This document shows, one piece after another, positions 1-8,053 of a stretch of 57,781 bases of DNA. Location of the stretch: NCBI GenBank assembly GCA_903919145.1, contig CAIXGW010000053.1:1-57781 (forward strand). The letters run 5' to 3'. Under the pieces are notes generated by a model. It made no database searches and had not been told where the DNA came from. It worked only from the letters and a program-made list of their open reading frames with translations. Each line of letters opens with the position of its first letter. The stretch's first letter is position 1. Origin of the DNA: an uncultured Myxococcales bacterium. Its GTDB lineage: Bacteria > Myxococcota_A > UBA9042. The position numbers and the translations under genes were made by a program.

Positions 1-515
1 ACCTCTGAGATGGCGCTGGTCTTGACGAACTCGCCCAGGCTGGCCTGCAGCCCCTGCTCCAGGTGCCCCGCCGTCACGCAGCCAGAGCACGCCAGCACCT
101 CGGCCACCCCGGCCCGCTGCGCATACAGCACGGCATGCAGCGGCTTGCGCGGCAGCTCTGGGTCCTGCCCCACCGCAATGCCCAGGTACGCCGCCGAAGC
201 CAGGATCGCCGGGTTGACCGGCGTCACCGACCCTAGCACGTGGCTGAACTGGCCGCTCTTGACGTCGATGTTGGCCTTCTCTGTCCACAGGGCCAGGCCG
301 CCCTGGGCATCCTTGTAGATCGCCACGGTGACCGCGTACGGCCCATCGGCCGCCGGTCCGCCGCCCGAGCCAAGGGTGCCTTCTACCAGGGCATTGTTGG
401 GCACAGCGGCGACTGCGGGTGTCGACCACCCCAGCGCACCGGCCACTGCCAGCCCGCCAGCCACAAAGCGGGCTGGACCCACCATCTTGCTAAGCATCTT
501 GGAGAACGTGTTCAC
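1..515 (-). CDS. Secreted hypothetical protein (3' part beyond window)
   Basis: An open minus-strand frame starts at GTG 515 and runs off the left edge, so only about 171 N-terminal residues are visible. A GGGAAGG ribosome-binding site lies 6 nt before the GTG. Residues 1-35 look like a Sec signal peptide: basic start, a hydrophobic core rich in Ala/Gly/Val, and an Ala-Val-Ala cleavage region. The mature part is rich in small residues, contains 'SAAYLGI' and 'DPELPRKPLHA', and has a C-S-G-C pair near residue 147. I do not recognise the family. It lies downstream of, and is co-directional with, the Cys-rich lipoprotein gene, with a hairpin between them. It is probably an envelope or extracellular protein. 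Confidence 0.72.
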   Translation of the reverse strand, partial: MNTFSKMLSKMVGPARFVAGGLAVAGALGWSTPAVAAVPNNALVEGTLGSGGGPAADGPYAVTVAIYKDAQGGLALWTEKANIDVKSGQFSHVLGSVTPVNPAILASAAYLGIAVGQDPELPRKPLHAVLYAQRAGVAEVLACSGCVTAGHLEQGLQASLGEFVKTSAISE

Positions 516-555
516 AGGCAGCCTTCCCTACCGGCCTCTGTGGACCGGGCAGCCC

Positions 556-583
556 TGGCGCCCAATGCGGACCCAGGGCGCCA
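556..583 (-). terminator. Perfect 8-bp hairpin between two minus-strand genes
   Basis: TGGCGCCC at 556-563 and GGGCGCCA at 576-583 are perfect complements separated by 12 nt. The hairpin begins about 23 nt after the stop of the upstream Cys-rich gene. No T-tract follows on the minus strand, so intrinsic termination is only possible; attenuation or RNA stabilisation would also fit. Confidence 0.35.
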
Positions 584-606
584 TGCCAAAGCGAAGCGTT
601 GCCGAG

Positions 607-3363
607 CTAGAAGCTCAGCAAGCCCTTGAGCCACGCCACAAAGCCAAACTTGATGTTCCACGGCGTGCCACTGCTGAGCCCGCCGACGTTGCTGGCGCCA
701 GCGATGACCCCAACCGACTTGCCGTCAGCCGATTTGCCGCGAATGTCGGCGGTGGCAAAGCGCGCGGAGAACTCCTTGGGCGCGCAGCCGGGATCGGCGA
801 CGCCGTTGCAGTCGTTGTCTTTGCCGTCGCAGGCGTCGGTTTTTTCGGGCACGACTTCGCCAGTACACGGACCCAACTGGCCATTGGCGTCGCAGGCCTG
901 GGTGCCGGCCTTGCAGATGCCAACGCCATCGGTCTTGGGCGCGCCAGAGTAGCAGGCCACCTTGATGGTCGCGTCCTTGGCGTTCTTGCAGCCCGCGGCA
1001 ATGTCGCAGGTGTCCAAGGTGCAAGGGTTGCCGTCGTCGCAGTTGGGGCCCTTGCCGGCCAAGCAGGTGTACTGGGAGGTCTTGGGGTCGGTGCCGCAGG
1101 CGTCGCCAATGGTGCACTCGCTGCCGTCTGAGCAACCCTGGGTCAGCTGCTTGAACTCACACTGGGCGGTGGTCTTGTTGCAGCTGTCCGCGGTGCAGGC
1201 CTCTCCGTCTTCGCAGATTTTCTTAGCGCCGGCTTCGCACTTGCCGGACTTGCAGACGTCGTTCTGGGTGCAGGCGTCGCCGTCGGCGTCGCACGAGCCA
1301 GAGGTCGCGGTGTACTGGCAACCTGCGACGTCATCGCAAGTGTCCAGGGTGCAGGAGTTCTTGTCATCGCAGGCCAGCGCTTTGCCCGGAGCGCACTGCC
1401 CGGACTTGCAGCCGTCGTCGACCGTGCAAACGCTCTTGTCAGCATCGCAAGGCAAGCCGCTGGGTTGGACCTGGGCGATGCACTTGCCGGTGGCGGGCTC
1501 GCAGACCGTCTTGGAGCACGGGTTGTCATTGGAGGTGTTGCAGGTGATCGATGAGCCCGGCTTGAGCTTGCACTGCGACAGCGCAGTCGATTTGTCGCAG
1601 AAGAGCGTGCCGTTGCACAGGTTGCCGTCGTCCTTGACTTCGCACTGGGCGTCGTTGTCGCAGGCGCAGGTGTTGGTGCCGGGCACGCACTGGCCCTTGT
1701 CGTCGCACTTGTCTCCCACGCTGCAGGCATTGCCGTCTTCGCACTGCACGCCTAGCGCAATCTTGTTGACGCAGCCCAGCGCCGGGTTGCACGAGTCGTT
1801 GGTGCAGACGTTGTTGTCGTTGCAATAGCTAGAGGCGTCAACCGCTTTGCCGTCGCACTTGCCGTTGGAGCAGGTGTCGTTCAGCGTGCACTTGTTGCCG
1901 TCGTCGCACACGCCAACCGAGTTGTTGTGCACGCAGCCGGCCTTCTTGTCGCACTGATCGGCGGTGCAGGGATTGGTGTCGTCGCAGTTGACCAGCTTGC
2001 CCACGCAGGTGCCGTCGCCGGCGTTGCACAGGTCGGCCTCGGTGCAGAGATCGCCGTCATCGCACGGGCTGGACTTGTTCTTGTAGACGCACTTGCCCTC
2101 TTGGATGATGTCGCACTTGCCTTCGACGCACTGGTCCTCGCTGGCGCAGGCCTTCTTGGCGCCCGGCTCGCACTTGCCGGCTTTGCATGCGTCGCCCACG
2201 GTGCACGGATTGTCGTCAAAGTTGCAGCCCAAGCCTTCGGCGGCTTCGTTCTTGCAGCCGTTCTTGGCGTCGCAACTGTCGGTCGTGCAAGGGTTGTTGT
2301 CGTCGCACTTGATCGGCTGACCGGTCAGACACTTGCCATTGGAGCAGGCGTCATCTTTGGTGCAGACGCTGCCGTCGGCGTCGCAGAACCCGGCGTTGTT
2401 GGTGTGGCTGCAGCCGGCCTTGGGGTCGCAGGTGTCGTCGGTGCAGGGGTTGTTGTCGTCGCAAGACAGCTCGTCGACCTGGCCGTCGCAGTCATTGTCT
2501 TTGCCGTCGCAGCTCTCGGCCTCTGGGTCGTCGGCTAGGCAGGCAGAGAGGCCGCCTCCGACCGGGGCGCCAGGCTTGCCATCGGCCAGGCAGACGCGCT
2601 TGCCAGCGCACTTGGCCGAGCCGGTGTCCTTGTAGCAGACCGTGTACGCCTCATTGGCGATGGCGGCCTTGGTGCAGGGGCAGATGCCGCTGGTGATGAC
2701 GCACTGCTTGCTGATGTTGCCGGCCATGTCCTTGGCGTCTTTGCACTCGTAGCCGCCCGGGCAGTCCGCCTGGGCATTGCATTGCACGCCGCAGAAGGCG
2801 CCGCCGTTGCCGGTGTCGATGCAGCGGGCACCGCCGTTGCCGGGGCCTTGGCACTGGGTGTTGGCCGTGCAGGGGTTGCAGAGCTTGCCAAGGGCCGGCA
2901 CGCAGATGTTGGCCGAGTCGCCGCCCGGCAAGGGCACGGTGCTGCACTTGTACTCAGCCGGACACTCGCCGGTTGGACACGGCTGGGCGCACTGCTGGCC
3001 GGCTGGCGTGTCCAGGCAGAAGCCGCTGGTGCAGTCATTGGTGGTGCTGCACGGGCAACCGGCTGCGCCTGGGCATTGCGGCCCGGCGTCGACCTCGGCG
3101 GTGGCGTCCTGCGAGATGTCCAGGACCTGCACTGCGTCCGTACCGGCATCGACGATGTCGACATCGACCTGGAAGCCCGTGTCATTTTGGGTAAAGATGT
3201 CTTGGTCGGCCACTTCTTGCGCGGCGTCGGCACCGGGCGTTGGGGTGGCTGCCGGCTTTTCATCGCCGCAGCCTGCTTGGAGCACCGCCGCCACCATCAG
3301 CCATGCCCACCGGGGCCGGCCCAAGATGCCGTCCTTTGACGTTGTCACGCGGTCTGCTCGCAT
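607..3363 (-). CDS. Large Cys-rich surface lipoprotein with MopE and slime-mould-type repeats
   Basis: 918 residues from ATG 3363, which has a GGGAGG site 5-6 nt upstream; the open frame extends further upstream, but that part lacks a ribosome-binding site. Residues 17-32 form a hydrophobic signal ending 'LQAGC', a slightly imperfect lipobox with Cys32. An acidic linker (40-95) leads into Cys-rich modules. A MopE motif 'CDGKDNDCDGQVDE' is at about 285-298 and a second, 'CDGKDNDCNGVADP', lies near the C-terminus. Between them are about a dozen copies of a 'CDDxNPCTxDxC...GC' unit, the slime-mould (Dictyostelium-type) repeat. Such proteins are typically exported, disulphide-rich and Ca-binding. 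The role is unknown; surface adhesion or matrix is inference. Confidence 0.85.
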   Translation of the reverse strand: MRADRVTTSKDGILGRPRWAWLMVAAVLQAGCGDEKPAATPTPGADAAQEVADQDIFTQNDTGFQVDVDIVDAGTDAVQVLDISQDATAEVDAGPQCPGAAGCPCSTTNDCTSGFCLDTPAGQQCAQPCPTGECPAEYKCSTVPLPGGDSANICVPALGKLCNPCTANTQCQGPGNGGARCIDTGNGGAFCGVQCNAQADCPGGYECKDAKDMAGNISKQCVITSGICPCTKAAIANEAYTVCYKDTGSAKCAGKRVCLADGKPGAPVGGGLSACLADDPEAESCDGKDNDCDGQVDELSCDDNNPCTDDTCDPKAGCSHTNNAGFCDADGSVCTKDDACSNGKCLTGQPIKCDDNNPCTTDSCDAKNGCKNEAAEGLGCNFDDNPCTVGDACKAGKCEPGAKKACASEDQCVEGKCDIIQEGKCVYKNKSSPCDDGDLCTEADLCNAGDGTCVGKLVNCDDTNPCTADQCDKKAGCVHNNSVGVCDDGNKCTLNDTCSNGKCDGKAVDASSYCNDNNVCTNDSCNPALGCVNKIALGVQCEDGNACSVGDKCDDKGQCVPGTNTCACDNDAQCEVKDDGNLCNGTLFCDKSTALSQCKLKPGSSITCNTSNDNPCSKTVCEPATGKCIAQVQPSGLPCDADKSVCTVDDGCKSGQCAPGKALACDDKNSCTLDTCDDVAGCQYTATSGSCDADGDACTQNDVCKSGKCEAGAKKICEDGEACTADSCNKTTAQCEFKQLTQGCSDGSECTIGDACGTDPKTSQYTCLAGKGPNCDDGNPCTLDTCDIAAGCKNAKDATIKVACYSGAPKTDGVGICKAGTQACDANGQLGPCTGEVVPEKTDACDGKDNDCNGVADPGCAPKEFSARFATADIRGKSADGKSVGVIAGASNVGGLSSGTPWNIKFGFVAWLKGLLSF

Positions 3364-3666
3364 TCCATCCTCCCGCCAGGCTGTCCTGTGCTGCTTACGG
3401 CGTGCACCGCAGCAGTCCGTTTTGCCGGTTATCGACAATATCGGCGTCCGTAGCCTACTCGCTCCCGACGCGAAAGCAAGCGACCTCTCAGACACGTCTC
3501 CAAGCGGGAGCAGATTTGTCATTTTATTGCGATTTTCAACATTCCAGCGGGTGTCTCGTCGACACGCGCTGCGCGGACCCGGGCGCCCCACCTGTCAAGA
3601 GTCGGGCGGGGGTGCCGCAGCCTGCAGCCATGGCGCCGGTGGAGGCTGGCCCCGTGTTGGCGGTGC
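3364..3666 (-). promoter_or_regulatory. Intergenic leader with AT-rich island upstream of the Cys-rich lipoprotein gene
   Basis: This is about 300 nt without a gene, between the end of the DUF4349 operon and ATG 3363. It holds a short AT-rich island at about 3518-3552, unusual in this GC-rich window. On the minus strand the island reads TAAAAT (complement of 3521-3526), a good -10-like hexamer, but without a convincing -35 at 16-18 nt. A promoter for the Cys-rich gene is likely here, but its exact position is not resolved. Confidence 0.35.
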
Positions 3667-4152
3667 CTACGGCGCCGGCTCAAACGACAGGTAGGCCTTG
3701 GCGAGGCTGGCAGAGACCTTCTGGTAACGGTCAAACGGGCCGGCGGCTTCGAGCACGGCCAGGTCGTCGCCAAGGACAAACACAGTCTCGGCCAGTACCC
3801 AATCCTCTCCGGCATGGGGCAGCACAAACTCGGCGGTGCAGCCCTCCAGCCCTTTGGCGGTTTTGAAGCATCGCTTGCCGTGCAGAAGGTAGCCGCGCGC
3901 CACCAGATGCCGCTCCATGGCGTCGGCCCAGAACGGCAGGTCGGCTTTGGGATAGTTGCGCTCTGTCCGGGCGCGCAGGCGCACCCCGTCAGGGGTAATG
4001 AAAGCCGGCCCTTTCTTTTTCTCGTAGCGGACAAACCCCTGAGGCGCATCCAGGTTGTACACCGGCGCGCCACAGCCCAGGGCGGTAGCGGCCAGGGCCA
4101 CCAGCGCCAGAACCTCAAGCGCCCAAGCGGGCCATCGCGGGACCGTGATCAT
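3667..4152 (-). CDS. Small lipoprotein, third gene of the DUF4349 operon
   Basis: 161 residues from ATG 4152, preceded by AAGGA at 8 nt; an in-frame extension upstream overlaps the previous gene and is not needed. Residues 1-27 form a lipoprotein signal with lipobox 'TALGC'. The mature part contains 'FVRYEKKKGPAFITPDGV', 'GYLLHGKRCFKTAKGLEGC' and 'LAVLEAAGPFDRYQK', so it holds two Cys. I recognise no catalytic family. It begins 11 nt after the stop of the preceding gene and is probably co-transcribed with it. An outer-membrane or periplasmic partner of the two DUF4349-like proteins is an inference from position only. Confidence 0.75.
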   Translation of the reverse strand: MITVPRWPAWALEVLALVALAATALGCGAPVYNLDAPQGFVRYEKKKGPAFITPDGVRLRARTERNYPKADLPFWADAMERHLVARGYLLHGKRCFKTAKGLEGCTAEFVLPHAGEDWVLAETVFVLGDDLAVLEAAGPFDRYQKVSASLAKAYLSFEPAP

Positions 4153-4163
4153 GGCAGTATTCC

Positions 4164-4946
4164 TTAGAAATCGCCAAGAAAGCGGTCGATGTCCAGCTTG
4201 TTGAGCCACTGAAACGGCGAATTGACGTAGCTGATGCGCTGGCGCTGGTGATACTGAAACGCCACCATGACCCGGGCGCTCTGCACGCTGGCCGTAGCGA
4301 CATTCAGCTCTCCTTGCAGCTGCTCCACTTCTCCGACCAGCTGGTTCATGGTCGCCTCGACCCGCAGCGTGGAGTTGGTGTCGGCGTCATCCAGCAGGCC
4401 GCGCAGCCGGGCCAGAATCTCTCTCTTGGATTTCAGCTTGGCCCGCAGCTGCACGATCTCGTCGGTGCGGTCGACGCGCTGCAGGGTCTTCTGCAAAACG
4501 ATGCCTGAGCCCGCCACCTGATCGACCACGGTGGCCAATGCGGCCAGCGGCACGGCGAGGTGCAGCTCTTGGTTGGTGACCAGCAGCGGCCATCCACCCA
4601 CAGACTTGGTGTGGTCGATCAAGACCTTCCGCGCCTCGGCCGGGTGAATCACTTTGACGACGATGCTGGCGGTCACCTGCACATCGCGGTCGCCCACCGC
4701 TGCCCGGGCTTTGGCAATGGCTTCTGCTCTGGCCTTGGGATCGCCATCAATGGCGCTTTGGTCGCCGGTGGGCCGCTCGCCTGCGGCCTTGGGTGGAGGC
4801 GCGGGCGGAGCTGCCGGCAGCACTGAGGCCGGCGGTGCCGCGTTGGCCCTGGGCACGGTGACAGCGCCAAGGAGAGCCACGCCCACCAAGGCGGCAATGG
4901 AGCCAAGCCGGCCAGGACCGGCGCAGGGCAGCAGGGGCGGCATCAT
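4164..4946 (-). CDS. DUF4349-like periplasmic coiled-coil protein
   Basis: 260 residues, ATG at 4946. The N-terminus has a hydrophobic export signal (about 10-36, 'RANAAPPA' at its end) and a Pro/Ala-rich linker. From about residue 90 the protein resembles DUF4349: a beta-rich 'LAVPLAALATVVDQVAGSG' segment (compare the family's 'VPAxxFxxxLxxLxxxG'), then 'DRTDEIVQLRAKLKSKREIL', then a long amphipathic helix pair at about 150-235. The start overlaps the stop of the upstream gene in ATGA, indicating translational coupling to a second DUF4349 protein. This copy is more diverged than its neighbour. No lipobox Cys is visible, so it is probably periplasmic or anchored by its signal. Confidence 0.78.
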   Translation of the reverse strand: MMPPLLPCAGPGRLGSIAALVGVALLGAVTVPRANAAPPASVLPAAPPAPPPKAAGERPTGDQSAIDGDPKARAEAIAKARAAVGDRDVQVTASIVVKVIHPAEARKVLIDHTKSVGGWPLLVTNQELHLAVPLAALATVVDQVAGSGIVLQKTLQRVDRTDEIVQLRAKLKSKREILARLRGLLDDADTNSTLRVEATMNQLVGEVEQLQGELNVATASVQSARVMVAFQYHQRQRISYVNSPFQWLNKLDIDRFLGDF

Positions 4947-6250
4947 GGTGTGGCCTCAAAATGGCTCAAGGATTCGAGCAGCGCTTGCCCATGGGTGGTC
5001 CACGCGACCTCGCTGGGCAAGAAAGCCTCTACCACGTAGACGTAGCGCCCTGCCGTGGTCACACCGACCAGGTAGTAGCGGGGCTTGAGGTCCTTGTTGC
5101 GGTAGATGCGGACCTGCAGCTTGCCCAGCAGGCGCTTCTCAACCAATTCCTCGTCGCGCCCTTCCATTTCGTGGTCGATGGCGGCCGCCCAAAAGGCGGG
5201 ATCGCCCACGGGCTCGTTGGTCACGCGGGCGGCGCGCAGCAGCGAGGTGTCGGCGGCCTGAGCGCGGAAGACCGAGTCCTCTTCAAAGAGCACAAAGCCC
5301 TTGGGCATGGGCATCCGCACGTCTTTCTTGCCTTCCTGCAGCGTAACCAGGTGCGGCAGCAGCGCCTGGACCCAGGCAAACGGCGAGCGGTGCACCACGG
5401 TGCCCGAGTCGGCGACGATCGCCTCGACGTCAATGGTGATCGTAAAGAAGCTGGCCAAGTTGCGCAGGGTGGCCAAGCTGGACTCAGCGGTCTCAATGTG
5501 CTCAGTCAAGCGCTTGATCTCCGCCAGGATCTGCAGGCGTTCGTCGGTGTCCTTGACCCGCTCCAGCAGCAGCAGCAGCCGCTGGCGAGCCTCGCGGGCG
5601 ACCTGCAGGCGCGTCTCGATGTCGGAAAACTGGCGGGTCACGTCTACGGCTTTGACACGGCGGTCAAGCACTTCGCCAGCGGTGGCAAAGCGGGTCATGG
5701 CGTCTTCAAAGTCGGTGGCTGGCACCCGCACGACCACAGTAGACCCTGAGAGGGCCTGGACGTAGCCGCCGGCCGCCTGGGCCAGCTTGGTAATCTGGTC
5801 AAACGCCTCGATCTGGCGACGCACCTTGAGCTTGAGATAGCCAAAGTACACTACCAGCGGAGACTGGACTTGCTTCTCGCCCTTGACGCTGCGGTCAGAC
5901 TGCGGCTCGGGGCTTGACTTGGCCAGGGGACGCGACCCGCCCGCTGACCCGCCATAGGCCTTCTTGTCATTGCTGGGCTGATAAGCGCGCGGTGGCGCCG
6001 ACTGTGGCCGGCTGGCCCCGGCTGCCGGGCGCGAGTCTGCGACTGGCTGTTCTTCTTGGCTGCGGCTTTCCTCGGCCCATCCCTCGGGCGCTGAGGCAGC
6101 TTGCTGCTCGGACTGGTACTCTGAGGGAGCTTCAAGGTAGGCCGATCCGGCGCCGCAGGCCGCCAACAGGGCCGACACGCCCGCCACCAGCCACCACCGC
6201 CGTCGATTTCGTGGCCCCTTGCCCTGAGGCCTGACCCGCACACCATCCAT
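4943..6250 (-). CDS. DUF4349 domain lipoprotein
   Basis: 435 residues from ATG 6250, with GGAGG 7 nt upstream. Basic residues followed by a hydrophobic stretch end in lipobox 'LLAAC' (Cys about 32), and a Ser/Gln/Pro-rich linker follows. Residues about 140-285 carry the DUF4349 pattern: 'VVVRVPATDFEDAMTRF' and 'VDVTRQFSDIETRLQVAREA', then a coiled coil through 'ERLQILAEIKRLTEHIETAE' and a closing beta strand 'FFTITIDVEA'. The C-terminal ~130 residues are a separate, unrecognised domain. It is first in a three-gene operon (6250 to 3667). DUF4349 proteins are envelope-associated with no established enzymatic role. Confidence 0.82.
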   Translation of the reverse strand: MDGVRVRPQGKGPRNRRRWWLVAGVSALLAACGAGSAYLEAPSEYQSEQQAASAPEGWAEESRSQEEQPVADSRPAAGASRPQSAPPRAYQPSNDKKAYGGSAGGSRPLAKSSPEPQSDRSVKGEKQVQSPLVVYFGYLKLKVRRQIEAFDQITKLAQAAGGYVQALSGSTVVVRVPATDFEDAMTRFATAGEVLDRRVKAVDVTRQFSDIETRLQVAREARQRLLLLLERVKDTDERLQILAEIKRLTEHIETAESSLATLRNLASFFTITIDVEAIVADSGTVVHRSPFAWVQALLPHLVTLQEGKKDVRMPMPKGFVLFEEDSVFRAQAADTSLLRAARVTNEPVGDPAFWAAAIDHEMEGRDEELVEKRLLGKLQVRIYRNKDLKPRYYLVGVTTAGRYVYVVEAFLPSEVAWTTHGQALLESLSHFEATP

Positions 6251-6338
6251 GGCCTACCTCCACTGGCGACAACGGTACCGCGAGACGCCAGCCTCGGCAA
6301 CGTCTTGCTTGGCGCTGCGCCCAGAGGCTTGGGCCGCC

Positions 6339-7058
6339 TCAGCCGCGCTTGCCGGTCGGGCTGCTGCGGTTGGTTCGCGCGGCGGCAGTGGGCGCCCTGG
6401 GCGTCGCAGAGCCAGCGGACGCCGCTGCGCTGCCTGCGGGAGCCGTTGCAGAAGCAGCGGCCGCCTCGGTGCCGGCGGGCAAAGGCTCAGCGGTGTTGGT
6501 CAGCCACGAAGCAGGAATCTCTGTGGGTCGCGGTAGCGTGCTGCGAGAGCGGCGACGGCGCACCTGGCTCAGGTCCTCTTCCGTTAGCTTGCCGCGGCGG
6601 GCCACGACCCCCAACAACGAGGCGAACTGCTCGGTCGCCATGCGCAATTGCCGTGAGCCAGCGACCGCGACTTGGCGCTGAAAGCGCAGCGCGACCGGAG
6701 CGTGCGACGTCAACAGCTGTTGAAACACATCGCGGGTCAGCATGACCAGCTCGCAGTCCGTTGCCGCTTCGACCGTGCCCGAGCGCGGGGCCCCGTCCAG
6801 CAGCGCCACCTGCCCGACCCAATCGCCGGCAGAGAACTTGGCCACCGACACCTGACGGCCGCCCACCTGGCGAAACACCTCTAGCGAGCCCGACAACACC
6901 AGCCAGCACACCGAGCCGGGCTTGCCTTCTTCGCACAGCCGCGTGCCTTGGCGCAGCTCTCTGACCTGCACGGCCAGCGCCAGCACGGTGACTTCGGCCA
7001 GCGGCCAGTCGCGAAATGCGCTGTTGAGCCTGAGTTTTTGTACAACCACACTGCTCAT
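6339..7058 (-). CDS. Cyclic-nucleotide-binding-domain protein without DNA-binding domain
   Basis: 239 residues, ATG 7058. Residues about 15-135 form a CRP-type cNMP-binding beta-roll: 'LCEEGKPGSVCWLVLSGSLE' for the first sheet and 'DWVGQVALLDGAPRSGTVEA' for the phosphate-binding cassette. The cassette normally reads GE...PRxA; here the Glu is Gln and the Ala is Gly, so ligand binding may be altered or lost. After a short helical segment the last ~80 residues are low-complexity Ala/Ser/Thr/Pro/Arg, and no helix-turn-helix is visible. It follows a second cNMP-domain gene on the same strand, 112 nt upstream. It is probably a cytoplasmic signalling adaptor rather than a transcription factor. Confidence 0.82.
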   Translation of the reverse strand: MSSVVVQKLRLNSAFRDWPLAEVTVLALAVQVRELRQGTRLCEEGKPGSVCWLVLSGSLEVFRQVGGRQVSVAKFSAGDWVGQVALLDGAPRSGTVEAATDCELVMLTRDVFQQLLTSHAPVALRFQRQVAVAGSRQLRMATEQFASLLGVVARRGKLTEEDLSQVRRRRSRSTLPRPTEIPASWLTNTAEPLPAGTEAAAASATAPAGSAAASAGSATPRAPTAAARTNRSSPTGKRG

Positions 7059-7170
7059 CTTGGCCCACCCCGTCTTCTCTGCCCGCCCATAACGCCTGCC
7101 CGCCCGTCGCGTCTGCCCCCACGCTCAACAGAGTCGCTCTGAGCAGCCCTACCCATGCTCCTGGCAGGAC

Positions 7171-7719
7171 TCAGCTTCTGGTGATGCGGGCCCACAGCTT
7201 GCCCATGACCGTCACGTCTGGCCCCCCGTGCTTGGGAGTCTGTAATATTCCTGGTTCCGCATACTTGCGAATGAGCATCTCAGTTTGGCCGTTGACGCGG
7301 CGCAGCTTGCGGGCTTGCGCCTGGCTGAGCGCCGAGATCAGCCGCGACGCCACGGCGGGCGCGCGCCGCTCGACAATCGCCAGGTCATCGGCCGACAGCT
7401 CTGCCAACAAGCTGTCGGTAGAGGCGATGCACGTCGCCGAGCGCGGCGCCCGGTCAAACAAAGCGTCCTCTCCGATCGTTTCTCCGGCGCGCAGATTGCC
7501 TATGGCCTGCATGGCGCCGCGGCGGTCGCGCTGGTCCAACCGCAGCATTCCTTCGACCACCAGGAACATGCTGTCGGCGACTTCGCCTTGGTGGAACAGG
7601 AACTGGTCCGCAGTCAGGCGCCGCGGCACCATCCAGCGCGCCAGCTCGGTCAGCTGTTCGGGCGAGAGGGTTTCCATGCCTGGCAGCGCTTGCAGGGTGA
7701 CGTAGACGTCGAGATCCAA
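7171..7719 (-). CDS. Cyclic-nucleotide-binding-domain protein, TTG start
   Basis: The frame is open to 8124, but the first ~135 residues of that reading are low-complexity and overlap the promoter region. I place the start at TTG 7719 because GGGAGGA lies 7 nt upstream, giving 182 residues beginning 'MDLDVYVTLQALPGM'. A CRP-type cNMP-binding domain covers about 20-140: 'FLFHQGEVADSMFLVVEGML' and an intact phosphate-binding cassette 'GEDALFDRAPRSATC' with the conserved Glu and Arg. No DNA-binding domain follows, only 'GQTEMLIRKYAEPGI' and a basic tail. With the next gene it forms a tandem pair of effector-domain-only proteins. Confidence 0.78.
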   Translation of the reverse strand: MDLDVYVTLQALPGMETLSPEQLTELARWMVPRRLTADQFLFHQGEVADSMFLVVEGMLRLDQRDRRGAMQAIGNLRAGETIGEDALFDRAPRSATCIASTDSLLAELSADDLAIVERRAPAVASRLISALSQAQARKLRRVNGQTEMLIRKYAEPGILQTPKHGGPDVTVMGKLWARITRS

Positions 7720-8053
7720 AGCGGCTTCCTCCCGGACTGCTGGCAAGTCGCCCTCATGGCGACGCGGCCCAACGCTGGGCCCTGTTGGACTGGGCACGGA
7801 GCATACCGCCGGGCGCAACACCGTGACAAGGTGTGAGCCTCGCCAGGCCCTGCGGGCAGGACCTGCGCAACACTTTGTATTTACTTGGTAATCATCAGAA
7901 ACTGCCCGGCTTGAGCAGTGGAGCCGTAGCGGTCCGCCAAGCCGCGTACCGGCGTGACTACCTGCAGTTGCAGCCGCAGCGGCGCTTCGCGGGCCCAGGG
8001 GCTGGCCAGTGGTGCCTGCAGGCCCCAGCGAATGGCGTCTTCCGAGAGGTGCC
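7720..8053 (-). promoter_or_regulatory. Intergenic region with sigma70-like promoter at 7800-7829
   Basis: This gap separates the TonB-receptor gene from the cNMP gene. On the minus strand a TTGTCA box (7824-7829) and a TATGCT box (7800-7805) are separated by 18 nt, a good housekeeping-type promoter about 75-80 nt upstream of TTG 7719. Further upstream, about 7845-7868, overlapping GC-rich inverted repeats (CCTGC/GCAGG arms) could end transcription of the receptor gene, though no T-tract follows. I see no coding gene in the interval. Confidence 0.5.
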
